DNA from: Agapetus fuscipes | Taxonomy: Eukaryota; Arthropoda; Insecta; Trichoptera; Glossosomatidae | Length of the DNA: 64,000 nt | Reading direction: 5' to 3' | Assembly (NCBI GenBank): GCA_951799405.1 | Contig: OX637340.1 | Coordinates: forward strand, 2,914,001 to 2,978,000 | In this document: positions 11,801-22,809 of the stretch, one piece after another | Position numbering within the stretch: position 1 is the stretch's first letter | Layout: every line of letters starts with the position of its first letter | Program-made: the position numbers and the translations under genes | Notes under the pieces: generated by a model | What the model saw: only the letters and a program-made list of their open reading frames with translations | Told to the model about the DNA's origin: nothing | Databases searched by the model: none

Positions 11801-13610
11801 GCATTTAAAGCTGCGTGACCTCTTGCCGCTCATCCTTTTTTGTATCATAATCAGTCACTTGGCGTAGTGTAGAAATGCAAAACAAACAACTAAGCCAGAG
11901 TCAGGTACTTGGCAACAATAAAATTCATTTGTCAAAAACAAAAGTAAAATGAAAAAAAGAGCTATAAAACTACACAAACACTCAAAAACAGAGTATGAAA
12001 AGTTCATCATAATTTAAACAGATAAAATTGTTAAAAATAAGAATTAAAAATTATAAAAACAGTGGGAGCAAAACACGAAACGTCAGGCAGCTCAAAGCGG
12101 CATCTATCTCTTAAGACAGTCTGTCTGTCTCTGTCTGTATCCTGCCGCCGTTCCACTAGGGGTGGCCGGTACCTCCGCAGATGCGTCTTCACAGTACAAA
12201 GTACTAACAGTACAACAACAAAAACTAACAGTACAAAGAAAAAATAATATATTTTGTAAAGGCTCACCAACAATAGCTGTGGCGTCAGATTCTCCTCCAT
12301 CGGCCGAAGGATCCAAAGCGTGGCCATAACTTGTGAAGGTCCGGCGCTGATTCTCAAACTGGAATTCACTCATGTGAGCTTTCTCAACAAAACCGGAGAG
12401 TATGTTCTTCGCAGCCTTGGATTGTGCCGTGTGGAAGGGGTTATCCGGTCCCAGAACCGGCGCATACAAATCCTCATACTTTGGATTGTGTTGGAGCTCC
12501 TTCAGATTAGGGCTGACGACGTGAGAAACTAGCTGATCATTCTGAAAGTATAAAAAAATAATGATCAAGCATTGTACCTACAGTACTTATAGTGTTGTTG
12601 TACACTGTTAACCTTTTCGCTTCTGAATATTCTGATTATATGAAACCCCGCAGTACCGACTATTTTTTCAAGCAGATTTATTAATTTCCTGCCTTAATTA
12701 ATAGATAACACTTCAAACTATGTGAACAGTCACACGTATTAGTTGTTAAAGTACAAAAATTTCAAAGTTTTATCACATATATCAGTCGGTGTTATAGCCG
12801 CGGGGATCAAGACAGGTTATTTGGAACTGGATAACGCTGGTTCGAATCCCGCGACGATAACTTCGACCCTGGTTCAACAGATGCCGTTGCATGCACACAA
12901 GCTTCTGCTTTCGCATGAAGACAACTGGCCAGGTAAAATAGGTTGGTGGATTGCATTCCTTTCCACAAATCTATTTTATTAAAAAAATATATATATGTAT
13001 ATTTCCACTAGTAGACTTTTGAATTATTGAATACAGATGTCAGGGATAAGTTCAAAGTTGGCTGACGTCTATGATTGACAGATGCACTGTATGCAAGTTT
13101 ACACTTGACGCCTGTGCGTGTCCACCGCAGTTGAAGGGTTAATTATGACGGCAAACACATTAAATAGCATATTCTGAAAATAAAGTATAATAAATGGTTG
13201 ATTAAAATAAGGACTATTTACGAATCAATTACAAAAGAACACATGAGGCCCCCTAGACAAGGAAACCGTCAATTACGTATAAGGTTATATGCAAGAGATC
13301 TGAGAATAAAATGAATACCTAACCTCAAATGACAAAATATTAACATGCATATTTAGACCTCATTTTAAGGGATAGTAAGATTGCTTTAGTCACTTTAACT
13401 CTAAAAATATTAATATAAAATCAAAAAACAATTTACGGTTGGTAGAACTAAGGGTGCAGCGCAAATTTGTAGTGATTTTGCAACTGAAACACTTGGGTCC
13501 ACTTTCTTAAGATGCGCCGTCATTTCTTCCATAGTTGAGGTCTTATTTGTTTCTTCTTTATCTGATGCACTTTCTTCGTCACTTGAACCATAATTTTGTA
13601 AGTGAAGCAT
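5875..13610 (-). CDS. CDC40: CDC40/PRP17 pre-mRNA splicing factor, WD40 protein (nine exons, 3' end missing)
   Basis: Spliceosomal step-II factor of the nucleus with a C-terminal WD40 propeller. Exons joined by eye, in coding order: 13610-13437, 12541-12268, 10713-10560, 10309-10194, 9405-9191, 8233-8125, 7660-7506, 7411-7278, 6096-5875. All borders are AG/GT and all phases agree. This gives about 517 codons. The start is acidic ([17 protein letters not shown]). Exon 2 carries the conserved [18 protein letters not shown] block, exon 3 [11 protein letters not shown], exon 4 AKRQKRGK, and exon 5 onward the WD40 blades (SGHTKG-like [58 protein letters not shown]). The family is usually about 570-580 aa, so the final blade (about 55-60 aa) is missing. 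I did not find it between 1 and 5874, so the last intron must exceed 5.8 kb or the gene is broken. The introns carry SINE, LINE and MITE debris. The last visible donor (GTTTGT) is weak. A cysteine replaces the usual glutamine before WDTRSGE at the exon 7/8 junction. Identity is sure; exact borders are likely. Confidence 0.93.
6136..6395 (+). mobile_element. tRNA-derived SINE, family A, diverged copy
   Basis: A-box-like TATAGCTCAGTTGGTAGCGT, a lost B box, and the family tail GTTAGTGGTTGGCGTAAGG then AATAGGTTTCTA. It lies in a CDC40 intron. The next repeat begins exactly at its 3' end. Confidence 0.65.
6396..6838 (-). mobile_element. AGATT-tail repeat with LINE ORF relic
   Basis: Full 240-bp unit (6396-6640) plus upstream LINE sequence. 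At 6770-6838 the minus strand carries the ORF end (…[15 protein letters not shown]), as in the copies at 2316 and 43007. Inserted in CDC40 intron 8. Confidence 0.75.
6971..7153. repeat. Palindromic element, about 90-bp arms (GGGATCTGTTG family)
   Basis: TGATGCTGGAG…CCGGGATCTGTTG…GGGAGCTGGAGCT faces AGCTCCAGCTCCC…CAACAGATCCCGG…CTCCAGCATCA. Single-arm relatives lie at 19062-19225 and 28252-28390. It sits in CDC40 intron 8. Possibly a foldback product of a retroelement 3' end; the class is not known to me. Confidence 0.65.
7750..8022 (+). mobile_element. tRNA-derived SINE, family A
   Basis: Head GTTCAGTTGGCATGATGCTTGCGTTCCATGCC is a mutated tRNA-like region. The body (TTTATATTTCAAACTC, AAAATACCAGCACGGTTTAC) and tail (GTAAGGCCAGCTCC, AAATAAATAGGTTC) match the well-preserved copy at 57443-57712. 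Inserted in CDC40 intron 6. Confidence 0.7.
8690..8775 (+). mobile_element. CR1-like LINE 3' end fragment with terminal hairpin
   Basis: Nearly identical to the last 80 bp of the LINE at 19990-22395: AGCGCCTTTGGGATGACC, AGTCATGAAAAGGCGCT and an (ATT)n tail. This is a very short 5'-truncated insertion of the same family in CDC40 intron 5. Confidence 0.85.
9718..10040 (-). mobile_element. AGATT-tail repeat interrupted by a 117-bp insertion
   Basis: The 3' half (9718-9847) and the middle (9965-10040) of one family copy are separated by an unrelated 117-bp segment listed next. The order of insertions is therefore clear: the repeat first, then the insert. Confidence 0.8.
9848..9964 (+). mobile_element. 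117-bp insert with 10-bp target duplication, Penelope-like end motif
   Basis: Flanked by TAAAAAACCC at 9838-9847 and again at 9965-9974, a direct repeat where the host repeat has one copy. It contains CCTGAGGATGCC, TTTTTAGGCGAAAAC and A-rich AATAAAATAATAAA. A CCTGA(K)GATG…GCGAAAC block is shared with the palindrome at 49659-49891 and recalls 3' ends of Penelope-like elements; the class is inference. Confidence 0.6.
10790..10877 (+). mobile_element. CR1-like LINE 3' end hairpin, (ATC)n tail
   Basis: AGCGCCCTTGCAGTGAC, AGTAGTCACGAAACGGCGCTC and CATCATCATCATCAT: the same stem design as the LINE at 22317-22354 but a different family. In CDC40 intron 2. Confidence 0.7.
10940..11450 (+). pseudogene. 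CR1-like LINE ORF C-terminus and 3' tail
   Basis: From about 11047 one frame reads [55 protein letters not shown] then stop. These are the standard last motifs of CR1/L2-type LINE proteins. 10945-11046 continues the match with a frameshift ([16 protein letters not shown]). The stop is followed by the stem GGGCCCTTGAGGTGTGAC…AAAAACGGCACTCT. Inserted in CDC40 intron 2; opposite strand to the gene. Confidence 0.85.
12060..12180 (-). mobile_element. Short RTE-like LINE 3' end fragment
   Basis: The minus strand carries CTGCGGAGGTACCGGCCACC and CCTAGTGGAACGGCGGCAGG followed by ACAGACAGAGACAGAC. The same GGCCACCCCTAGTGGAA end occurs at 18915-18990 (plus) and 26925-27405 (minus). In CDC40 intron 2. 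Confidence 0.6.
12783..13000 (+). mobile_element. tRNA-derived SINE, family B
   Basis: Head GTTATAGCCGCGGGGATCAA with a clear B box GGTTCGAATCCCGCG. A body follows with GGTTCAACAGATGCCGTTG, TGGCCAGGTAAAATAGGTTG, GGATTGCATTCCTTTCCACA and an A/T tail. A minus copy is at 60474 and a degraded one at 1903. It lies in CDC40 intron 1. Confidence 0.7.
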
Positions 13611-14268
13611 CTTGATAAATAATGTAGAGAATTATAATTTCAGAAAAGATATACGATACACAACACTTTTGACATTTGCGAACGCAATTTATAAGTTGTT
13701 TCTTTTCTTCTTCTTTATGGCGAATACCCGGGGAGAGCACGGGCGCCAGTGTAAAGTTGACTTTAGGTTGTTTTCACCGGCTCTAAAATTGAACTGGCTC
13801 AAAACAAAAACATTACCTATAGGTCGGAAAAAATTAAATACTTCAGATTAAGATACATTGAATCCATTTTTGTTCATTTTGATAATAAAATCAATTCAAA
13901 TCAGCTGATAAAATATATATTTTCCTAGGTATTTTGATCCGGTTAAGATTCAGATCACTTTGTAAAAGCTTCATAAAAATATACACAGGTGCCTATTTCA
14001 TTTTTGTAGCTGTCAAACACGTCTAATTTTCATTTTCACACTTGTGGCGAGCAGTGGTCAGCGCTTGTCATTGTTAAGAATTAGATAAGAAACATTTGTT
14101 ACAATATTCTTTATTAATTAAATTTGAAGAAGACAAGTCTGACAGTAAGTTTGAAATTCTCATTTGTCCCTTATTGTCATTTGCTGTGTTATTTTTGTTC
14201 AAAATTATCGACATAACCTATCGCATGTTCAAAAACTTTTTTTTTTCATTCAAGGTGTAAACGTGAAG
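13611..14268. promoter_or_regulatory. Shared divergent promoter region CDC40 / MRI1
   Basis: The 658 bp between the CDC40 start codon (minus, 13610) and the MRI1 start codon (plus, 14269) must contain both promoters and both 5' leaders. No clear TATA box is placed for either gene. A GC-rich patch lies at about 13725-13770. A likely 5'-UTR intron of MRI1 runs from 14145 (GTAAGT donor) to 14254 (AG after a long T tract), so the MRI1 transcript probably starts before 14140, perhaps near the TCAG at about 14058. Both genes are housekeeping in type, which fits a bidirectional promoter. This is inference from spacing. Confidence 0.6.
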
Positions 14269-17200
14269 ATGAGTCTGGAATCAATCAAGTACCATCGGGG
14301 GAACCTCGAAATATTAGATCAGTTACTTTTACCGGCGCAGTCCAGGTACGTGACAATAGCCGGTGTTGAAGATGGTTGGAAAGCTATTAATAAAATGCAG
14401 GTGAGAGCTAATCCATTTCTAAATTAAACTCGAAAGGTATCGTCACGCGCTGACTCTACTTATAAATACATCATTATCATCTCTAATCATCATAATATAC
14501 ATCTTTGTTTAGTTGTAATATATTTTACATAACCTTACAGGAAATGTCTATTCAAGAAATTTGTCTTTTTCAGGTTAGTAATCATCTGTTCAATCAAACA
14601 AGTAAAAGATGTTATTAAATTTAAGGTTATCTTACAGCGGATGCGGATTGTGGATTCGGCACAAATTTCTATATTTGAGTGTTCCACATATTTTGTCTAA
14701 GGAATTTGTGGCGAGTCTGTTGTTTAAAATATGTCGTCGTGCAATATGCCTTCTTTGATTAAACATGGACAAATTAACAAGATAAAGATATAATGTAACG
14801 CCACTGTGTTTCCCCCAGTCAACGATAGCAGGACACCATTAGTTGATACATATGCTGCGTCATACGGTCTAAATTAGAGTACGCTGTTGAGGTGTGGACA
14901 CCTTGCCAGCGGAAGTACATTAATATGTTAGAGCAGCTCCATAAGAAGTTCCTGTGGTACCTCCTCATGAGGACGCAGGGAAACTACCCTCAGTTCATGC
15001 ACCATGAGGAGCTGCTTCGGGAAACTGGCTTCAGGAGCTAAGAAACTAGGTGCAACGGGACTCTTATAATGCTCTCTCATAAGATCATCAACGGGTTAAT
15101 AGACAGTCCCACCCTGTTGGAGGGTTTCAGGTTGTACGCGCCAAATGACTATAATCGGGGGCCAGGTCATGATTTATTTCATGTACCGATGAGTCGCACT
15201 GACGTCTTGGCGCAACATCCTTTAACTCGGAGTGTTAAACTCATTAACAAATCAAAGATTGACATATTTCAACACAATTTAGACACCTTAAAATCCGTGG
15301 TGAAATGCAAAATTAAAAACAGCAATTTACAAATGCATTTATTGTTTTTTTTTTTGTTTTTGTTTTTTAGGTTCGGGGAGCTCCTGCTATAGCCATTGTT
15401 GGTTGTTTGTCATTGGCCGTAGAACTCCTAAAAGAAAATATTGCTGACAAAAAAATCATGAGGCAGGAGGTGAGCAAAGCGATGCAGCAATTGCATTTGT
15501 ATTTGATATGGTATCGTCATCATTTATCCTGTTAAAGTTTGTCTCCTTGCTTTATAAATACAGGCCTTAACTTGTTGCCGATTGTTAAGATTCTGAGTCT
15601 CGATCCTTATCCCGCTGCGTGGGTCAGTGCCATTAGAGGTGACTTTAAAATCTCTAGGGATCAGACCTAATGTCATGTAAATAAAGCATTAAGCAAGAAA
15701 ATGGCGACGACACACAGCCACCCCATGTCAGAGTTGAATAGTTTCCTAGGATGAAAAATAAGACCATTCTTTGAATTTAAAAGTGGTTTCTCCAATACTA
15801 TTCAACACTCTCAATGATCACCTGCTCAAGATGGATCTGAACTGAGTATCAAGAGAAGTGTTGAAGAGTCACAAGTTTGCGCTCAAGGATAACCAAGAGT
15901 CAGAAAAAGTCGCTACAAAAATCATGATCTTATTATTAATATTATTACGAGATGATATTTTGATCCTGTTTTTTTTCTTTGCGTTCTATTCTCCTCGCAA
16001 AAATGATACTTTTTTTACATGTTTGAAGTTCCTCAATTCAACTGAGATTCTTTACAAATTCTTTAGACTTTCTTCTTTGAACAATCTTGACTTATTCGTC
16101 TGTTGATAAATTATATAATGTTGTCTATATTGGCAGTATGTACATTGATTTGTGAAGACGTATACAGGTTAATAGTTATCAACAGCTGTTTCTGATGCTG
16201 AAATATATCCTTCTTGGTACAATATCAAAGTCAATTTTGTAACCATTTTTCTTGTGATTTTAGATTGAAGGAAAACTTAATTACCTCATATCTGCTCGAC
16301 CAACCGCTGTCAACATTAAACTTGCCGCCGATGACCTAATTTCATTTTCCAACTCTCTTTACGACGATGAAGCTGTCACAGCACCGGACATGCTTGAAAA
16401 GTAAGTTGTGTTCTTATGATTTGGGACATTTAGGTGTGCCGCATCTCTTCAGATCTTAGATTCAGATCTCCCAACAACTTCCACACAATCCGTTTCTTTG
16501 ATCTACAGTTACAAATTGAAGATGGTTTTAATCATTTCAGACAACAGGTACTGATATTCTCTTTTTATAATTTTATTGGTAAATTAACAGATCATGCTTT
16601 TCTTTATGATGAATCTCTTTGATTGCACTTCATGTGGTTGTACTCTGTAGACCCCTTGTTTAGACCTCTCCGCAGGAACACCAATGATATGGGTCAAAGT
16701 TAAAAAAGATAAAACTCAACACATGATGCCCATTGTAGTATATCTCCATCCATAGTCATGATTCATGTTCATGATTATTTAACGGCAATGATATTTATTG
16801 TATATTTTTTGTTGCTAGGTTCATAAGTCGCATTGAGGGCATGCTGGAAAAGGATATTGCTGATAACATGGCCATTGGAAAATTCGGCGCCGAAGCTATT
16901 TTATCTAAGGTCAGCGGAGATGCCCTGGTCCGAGTGCTCACTCACTGTAACACGGGCTCGCTGGCCACTGCAGGATACGGCACGGCTCTTGGAGTCATAC
17001 GCTCACTCTTCACAGCCAAGAAAATAGGTAACAACACCCGAGAACAACAATAATTATATGTAGGGAGATAAGAGCAATAATAACATAAATATTTGTTATT
17101 TCAAGGTTATCTTTGTGGTGGATATCGCTATTATTATCAAATGAAAACCAATTTTGTTTTCACTTTGAGAAATAATAATTGATTCACAGTGTAATGCAGT

Positions 17201-20200
17201 TTAATATGAATTTATAGAGTAAAAGCAAATGTGACTGCAATTTTGTTATAAAATACCTAAACTTATTAAATGATTTCTTCTTCATTTATTTCTTTATTCT
17301 TGAATTTTTTTCTTCTTAACTTATTATTTATTAAATATTTATACATTTATCATCATAAGTTTAATGCTTCACATAATTTAGTTTACCCACATTGTTTTTT
17401 TTCAGAAAGCAAATCCCCTTTTTCATGCAATGTTTATTTTTAGTAGAAGTGATGCTCAAGGACAGTTTTTTTCAGGAAATGCATTAACCTCTTTATTGCT
17501 TTTAATATTAAGCTCATAAATTACTCACCAAAATAACTTACTTGATAAAATAGATATCTATGAAGCTTTTTACGTTTATGTTTTTTAAATAATACCAACC
17601 AGAGACAGGTCGTAAGTCCTGTGACTCCCATCTCATCCTGACTCCGTGCGGCGGGCCTGAGTTTGGGTCTTGGATTTTCAAAATTAGAGACCTGACTCGG
17701 TGAGACCGTGGATGCTCAGCTATTTCACAAATTTTGCGGGTGTATTGCAGATTGTCTAAGCGCTCGTTCCCACTTGTCAGATCCGTATATTAATCGGAAG
17801 GTTCCAGTGGCAGAACATTTCGGATAAAATCGGTTTCCGATAAGTGTGAATAGCTTCATACATAATGTTCTGCCACTGGAACCTCCGATTAATATACGGA
17901 TGCGACACCCGACAAGTGGAAACAAGCTCTTACTTTACAAACAAAATGTGTAATTATTGTTGTGTCCTATTTTATTAAGTCGGATAACTTCTTTTTAACT
18001 ATATAATTATACTGATAATAATGGTGATTGTTTATTAATACAGAACATGTGTATTGCACTGAGACAAGACCTTACAATCAAGGAGCTCGACTAACTGCTT
18101 ACGAACTGGTGCATGAAAACATTCCCTCTACACTAATAGTTGATAGTATGGTCGCAGTTCTCATGAAGACAAGAAATATAACTGCCGTCGTAGTTGGAGC
18201 TGATAGAGTGAGCATATTCAATTATTATAACCTCCATTATTTACAAATCGCTTTTTAGATATAACCTTCGAGTTTTTTTACATCAACATCTCTTTGAAAA
18301 ATATTGACTCCCAACTCCATATGAATCGAGTCCTAACGAAAACTCCAAGGGAAGAAATAAGTTATCACCCTGGCAAGCTGCTAAAAAAATATCATATTGA
18401 ATTTGAATTTTGGTTGATAAGGACCTTAGTCACCTAGACCTGAGGCATCACCCACCGATAGAACCTAGAAATGTTCTGACTCCATTTAGGATGCATAAGA
18501 GTACAGAATTTTATTTAATTGTTTGTGTACTGCTGCTCTCTTGTGATATTTTTGTCCATGGAGCTGGAAGTTTTCCAAGGGACAATTAGATGTCTCTGTT
18601 TAATTATCTGGGATTTGATGTGATATAATCTAAATATTTCAGGTGGCTGCCAATGGGGACACTGCAAATAAAATTGGCACTTATCAAATTGCTGTTCTTG
18701 CCAAATATCACAATGTGCCATTCTACGTTGCCGCTCCTCTCACTTCTATTGACTTGTCTATAGTCAGCGGGGATCATATTACGATAGAAGAGCGACCTGA
18801 CAAGGAAATGACGCACATAGGAGAGCATAGGATTGCAGCTAGAGGTATAACAATTGCTTGGGATATATTTTTAATCTTTTCCTTTGTGTGTCTTTTCTTA
18901 TCACCAGACAATCATCGCTCTCATCAGCTCTGCAGAGGCTCTGGCCACCCCTAGTGGAATGGCGACAGAGTTACAGTAACAGTTACAGCTGCGTTCCTTT
19001 AACTTTGGGACAGCCCTGAAAAATCCTTGATAAGTATAATAGGTACATCTTTGAATTGGCACTGGATAGATTCTTTCCGGGATCTGTTGCTGTGGTCTAT
19101 TGGTGTAATCTTTTGATGAAACTGTTAACAGTTTATCAACATCACATCATGCCATCATCACGCTAAAGAGGCCCATCACAGATATGGCAAAATGTACGGA
19201 AACTTCAACTCTAATAGACCATAATATGTAGATCTTAGAAAACAATTCTTCAGTGTCAACTTCCGGCTGTCAGTCTATAACTTCTAGTAATCTATGAATT
19301 ACTACAGTAATCAGTTGATCATCCTTCTTAGCTTCTAGGTTTCTATTGGGGCAATAGGTCGTTTGTTTTGTTTGTTTCTCATTACATTACAAGTTAATTG
19401 TCATTTTTTACCAGGTGAGTAATTCACATCTTATATTAAACTGATTGAAAAAATCTGTTTTTGTTGCATGGTTCTTTCAAGATGTTCTTTCAGTCTCAAT
19501 CTTCCCACTTCATTAGAGTGTGCTATCCTCTGTCCCACGAAATCTGTATCCATACTCTGATAATTGAAATATATTTTTGTAATGCTCAAACCCGCCTTGT
19601 ACTCGTCCCATATGTATGTGTCACAAGGCCACATAGCACGTGGATACTCATACAAAACTATATAGTTTACAAGTGGCGGAAGGCCTTCATGTGAAGTTTA
19701 AAGCAACGGCACTAAAAACAGAAATCTCTGAAAGAAAAAAGTGAGTGGTTCGATATTATTGAAACAATTTTACTGGGAATCCGCTGTGGATGCAGCTTGG
19801 CAAGAGGAATAATATGTCTAAGCTTCTCATATTGGAAGCTTCAGCTCCGATCATGGCCCCGATGAACCATAGCAATAGATTCCGCAAAACAGCCCTTAAG
19901 TGCTAACCACAGGTGGGAAAGCCCTAAGCTACGTTGAACCTTTTTGGACGTTCAAAAAGCCATTTCTGGGTCTTCCGTCAATTCCATAAATTATTTGGGT
20001 AGATGTTCCAACACATCGAGAAGGGGGAACTCTGGACGTGATCATAACAAAAATAGAGGATTGCTCACATAATGCAACTGTCGAAGATATTGGTTTATCA
20101 GACCATAAACTTATCCAAGTACAAGTTAATCTTCAAAAGCCTGTGCCAACGATTAAAACAATTACCACCAGATCGTGGCGAAAACTGGATCTGGATGCTT

Positions 20201-22560
20201 TCCAAGCGGACTTAAGAAACTCTGCTCTTTTTCTCAACAAAATCAACAGCGAAACTGATCTTAATAAAGTATTAGAACTGTATGATATCACTCTGAAGGC
20301 CTTTCTCGACCAACATGTCCCTGAGTCATCCAAGAAAGTAAGAATCAGGAAGTCTGATAAGTGGTTTGACAGCGACTGTAGAAAAACAAAACGAGAGACG
20401 CGTAGTCAGGAAAGAAACTACAAATTATCACCTTGCGAGACAACCAGAGAGGCATGGACGATAGCGCTCAACGCTTATAGGACTCTAGTAAAGAACAAAA
20501 GAGCATCCTACTGGAAATCACTATTGGCTGAAAATGAACGAAATCCACAACAGTTATGGAAGGCCATCAGCAGCATACATGGTAACAAACAAGACAAGTC
20601 AGAAACAGATGCAAAAGCCCAAGATTTTGCGGAATTTTTTCGGGAAAAAGTGAATAAAATCAGGAGCTCAACAAAACTCTCTCCTCACCCAAATCTTGAA
20701 ACGATTTCCCCAAATATCTCACTTGACAGCTTTTTACCCACGTCCATCCAGGAAGTTATTGTTTTGATGAGGAGAGCTCCGAATAAGCAGTGTAGGCTGG
20801 ACCCCATACCAACATGGCTCTTGAAAAAATGTGAAACTGTATTTGCTCCATTCTTAGTCGATGTCATAAACTGTTCTTTCGAAAACGGCCAGTTCCCAGA
20901 TACGCTCAAACAAGCTTTTATTACCCCAGTTCTAAAGAAGCCGCAACTTGATCCTAATGAGCTCTACAATTATCGGCCCATATCAAATCTACCCTTCGTT
21001 GCCAAAGTATATGAGAGAGTTGTAGCTGCCCGGTTATCTGCATATCTGCACAAACATGAGCTGTATGCTGATAGACAGTCAGCTTATCGCAGGCACCATT
21101 CCACCGAAACCGGTATAGTAGGACTACTCTCAGAATTAACCCTTAGCATCGAAAAAGGAAACGCCGCAGTCCTGGCTCTCTTGGACATGAGTGCAGCGTT
21201 CGATACAGTAGACCATCAGATCCTTCTGAGGAAATTCAAAACTACCCTCGGAGTGAGAGGAAAGGCCCTTGACTGGTTGACTGCCTACCTAAATGGAAGA
21301 AGTCAAATTGTCCGCATATCAGACGATGCATCCTCCTCCTTCCCAGTGGAAACAGGAGTCCCACAGGGATCCGTTCTTGGGCCGCTCTTGTTCCTAATGT
21401 ACACCTATGGACTCGAGACACTGATACATAGTCTTGGACTTAACGTTCACTGCTACGCTGACGATTGCCAAATTTACCTGGAGTGTGAGCCTGAGAAAAT
21501 GCGAGAAGCATCTCAAAAAATTGCAGGAGGCATCGAAAGGATAGGGCACTGGATGGCATCGCACAAACTGATCCTTAACCCAGACAAGACAGAACTACTA
21601 TACCTAGTGACCAGGAGGCGTAAGCCCCTCCTTGACCAGTCTCCGGTTGACATATGTGGTAGTGCTGTCATCCCAGCAACCCATGTCCGAGTTCTTGGAG
21701 TAGAAATTGATCAGCACTTGGTACTCGATAGGCAAATTGGCAAAACAGTTAAGTCAGGTTTCTTCGCTCTCCGACAAATTAGAGCAATCAGAAGAAATCT
21801 GACAACAAAGGCCTTAAAAACTGTTGTCAATGCCTTCGTGCTGTCGAAAATCGACTACTGCAATGGCGTATATGCCGGACAGCCCCAGAGCCAGCTGAAG
21901 AGACTCCAGTCTGTACTGAATGCCGCGGCCAGACTTATACATGGTGCCTCAAAGTTTTGCCATATTACGCCGCACCTGAAGTCTCTTCACTGGCTCAAGA
22001 TTCATGAACGGGTCCAGTATAAGATAGGGTTGCTGGTCTTCAAGAGCCTGCGTGGGACCGCACCAAAATATTTAAAGGATATGATAACTCCAGCCACCAC
22101 AAGCAGCAGAACAGCAACACTGCGATCAGCAGCATCATGTCGCAGTCGGATAGAGTTTCCAAGAAGGAAAAAGAAGACCGTTTTTGGAGATCGAGCCTTC
22201 AAGGTGGCTGCTCCAACGATATGGAACGGCCTCCCAGATGACCTGCGCGAAATGGATCTGGAGAGTACTTTTAGAAAGGGGTTGAAGACCCACCTGTTCG
22301 CGCGCTCATATGAGCAAGCGCCTTTGGGATGACCAAGAGTCATGAAAAGGCGCTATAAAAATATTGTATTATTATTATTATTATTATTATTATTGTTGTC
22401 TAACTGTGTTTTGTTGTTTGTTAATCCAGGTATTGGTTGTTGGAATCCTGCTTTTGATGTTACTCCAGCTGCTCTCATCCAAGGAATCATCACTGAAAAA
22501 GGAGTTTTTGCACCAGAGAAACTGAAAGATGCCATACTGCTGTATTCAACTGCTTCCTAA
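14269..22560 (+). CDS. MRI1: Methylthioribose-1-phosphate isomerase (MtnA/eIF2B-like), seven coding exons, complete
   Basis: Cytosolic enzyme of methionine salvage that converts 5-methylthioribose 1-phosphate to 5-methylthioribulose 1-phosphate. Coding exons: 14269-14400, 15371-15469, 16264-16400, 16819-17027, 18044-18207, 18643-18844, 22430-22560. All introns are GT-AG, phases match, and the join is 1074 nt (357 aa plus stop), the usual family length. Landmarks: [20 protein letters not shown] at the start; [20 protein letters not shown] in exon 2; [19 protein letters not shown] with the catalytic cysteine at about residue 166; [19 protein letters not shown] with the catalytic aspartate at about residue 246; [19 protein letters not shown] near the end. 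The start follows a probable 5'-UTR intron. The last intron is about 3.6 kb because a CR1-like LINE sits in it. An AATAAA lies 186 bp after the stop. No disabling change was seen. Confidence 0.96.
14870..15300 (+). pseudogene. LINE ORF C-terminal relic in MRI1 intron 1
   Basis: Reads [40 protein letters not shown], a stop, then [20 protein letters not shown] and [20 protein letters not shown]. This is the distal part of a non-LTR retrotransposon protein (VWxPxxxxxxxxLExVQ-like block). It has stops and is not part of MRI1. Confidence 0.7.
15830..15955 (+). mobile_element. Degraded CR1-like LINE 3' end in MRI1 intron 2
   Basis: GCGCTCAAGGATAACCAAGA, GTCAGAAAAAGTCGCTACAA and TATTATTAATATTATT are diverged forms of the hairpin and ATT tail at 22317-22395. 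Confidence 0.6.
17759..17930. mobile_element. 172-bp MITE with about 65-bp inverted repeats, TA flanks
   Basis: AG(C/A)GCT(C/T)GTT(C/T)CCACTTGTC ends enclose ATCCGTATATTAATCGGA, GGTTCCAGTGGCAGAACATT and their complements. TA stands at both outer edges (17757-17758, 17931-17932), as for Tc1/mariner-type MITEs. In MRI1 intron 4. Confidence 0.65.
18915..18990 (+). mobile_element. RTE-like LINE 3' end with TTACAG tail
   Basis: CAGCTCTGCAGAGGCTCTGG, CCACCCCTAGTGGAATGGCG then ACAGAGTTACAGTAACAGTTACAG. It encodes the last residues LCRGSGHP then stop, the same end as the longer minus copy at 26925-27405. In MRI1 intron 6. Confidence 0.75.
19062..19225. repeat. GGGATCTGTTG family, diverged copy
   Basis: TTCTTTCCGGGATCTGTTGC, GATGAAACTGTTAACAG, CATCATCACGCTAAAGAGGC and CCATCACAGATATGGC match the elements at 6971-7153 and 28252-28390. 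A partial inverted arm ends near CTCTAATAGACCA. Confidence 0.55.
19990..22395 (+). mobile_element. CR1/L2-like LINE, 5'-truncated, with intact reverse-transcriptase frame
   Basis: Open from about 19990 to the stop at 22330-22332. It starts inside the endonuclease ([18 protein letters not shown], then the catalytic SDH at about 20098). It continues through reverse transcriptase: [57 protein letters not shown], and YADD at about 21453. It ends with the CR1-type C-terminus ([37 protein letters not shown]). No stop or frameshift was seen in about 780 codons. The 3' end is a stem (AGCGCCTTT…AAAGGCGCT, 22317-22354) that overlaps the stop codon, then an (ATT)n tail to about 22395. It lies sense in the last MRI1 intron. 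The endonuclease N-terminus and any ORF1 are missing, so it is not autonomous, but it looks fairly young. Confidence 0.9.
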
Positions 22561-22745
22561 TCTTTACAAAAAATAATCACAGTTTTACTGTCTCTAATGC
22601 TACAATGCTAAAACCAAATTTTATTTTGCAGGAACTATGTAAGCTTGCTGCCATTTTACTAAATGTAATTCGTGTTGCCTTATACTGTTAAGCATTTAAT
22701 GTTACTTAGCTTTATACATTGCATTTGCTATGAAATAGCACCCAC

Positions 22746-22751
22746 AATAAA
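22746..22751 (+). terminator. Polyadenylation signal of MRI1
   Basis: AATAAA, 186 bp after the MRI1 stop codon and followed by T-rich sequence; the most likely 3' end signal for this gene. Confidence 0.65.
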
Positions 22752-22809
22752 ATTATATTCTTTATATAAACCTCATTTTTTATTTACAATAGCTCATCAT
22801 CCTTCTTGT

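Noticed and set aside
20038..22332. The long reverse-transcriptase frame as a host gene or an MRI1 exon
   Set aside because: It has LINE endonuclease, RT and C-terminal motifs, a 3' stem and a microsatellite tail, and MRI1 exons 6 and 7 join in phase without it.
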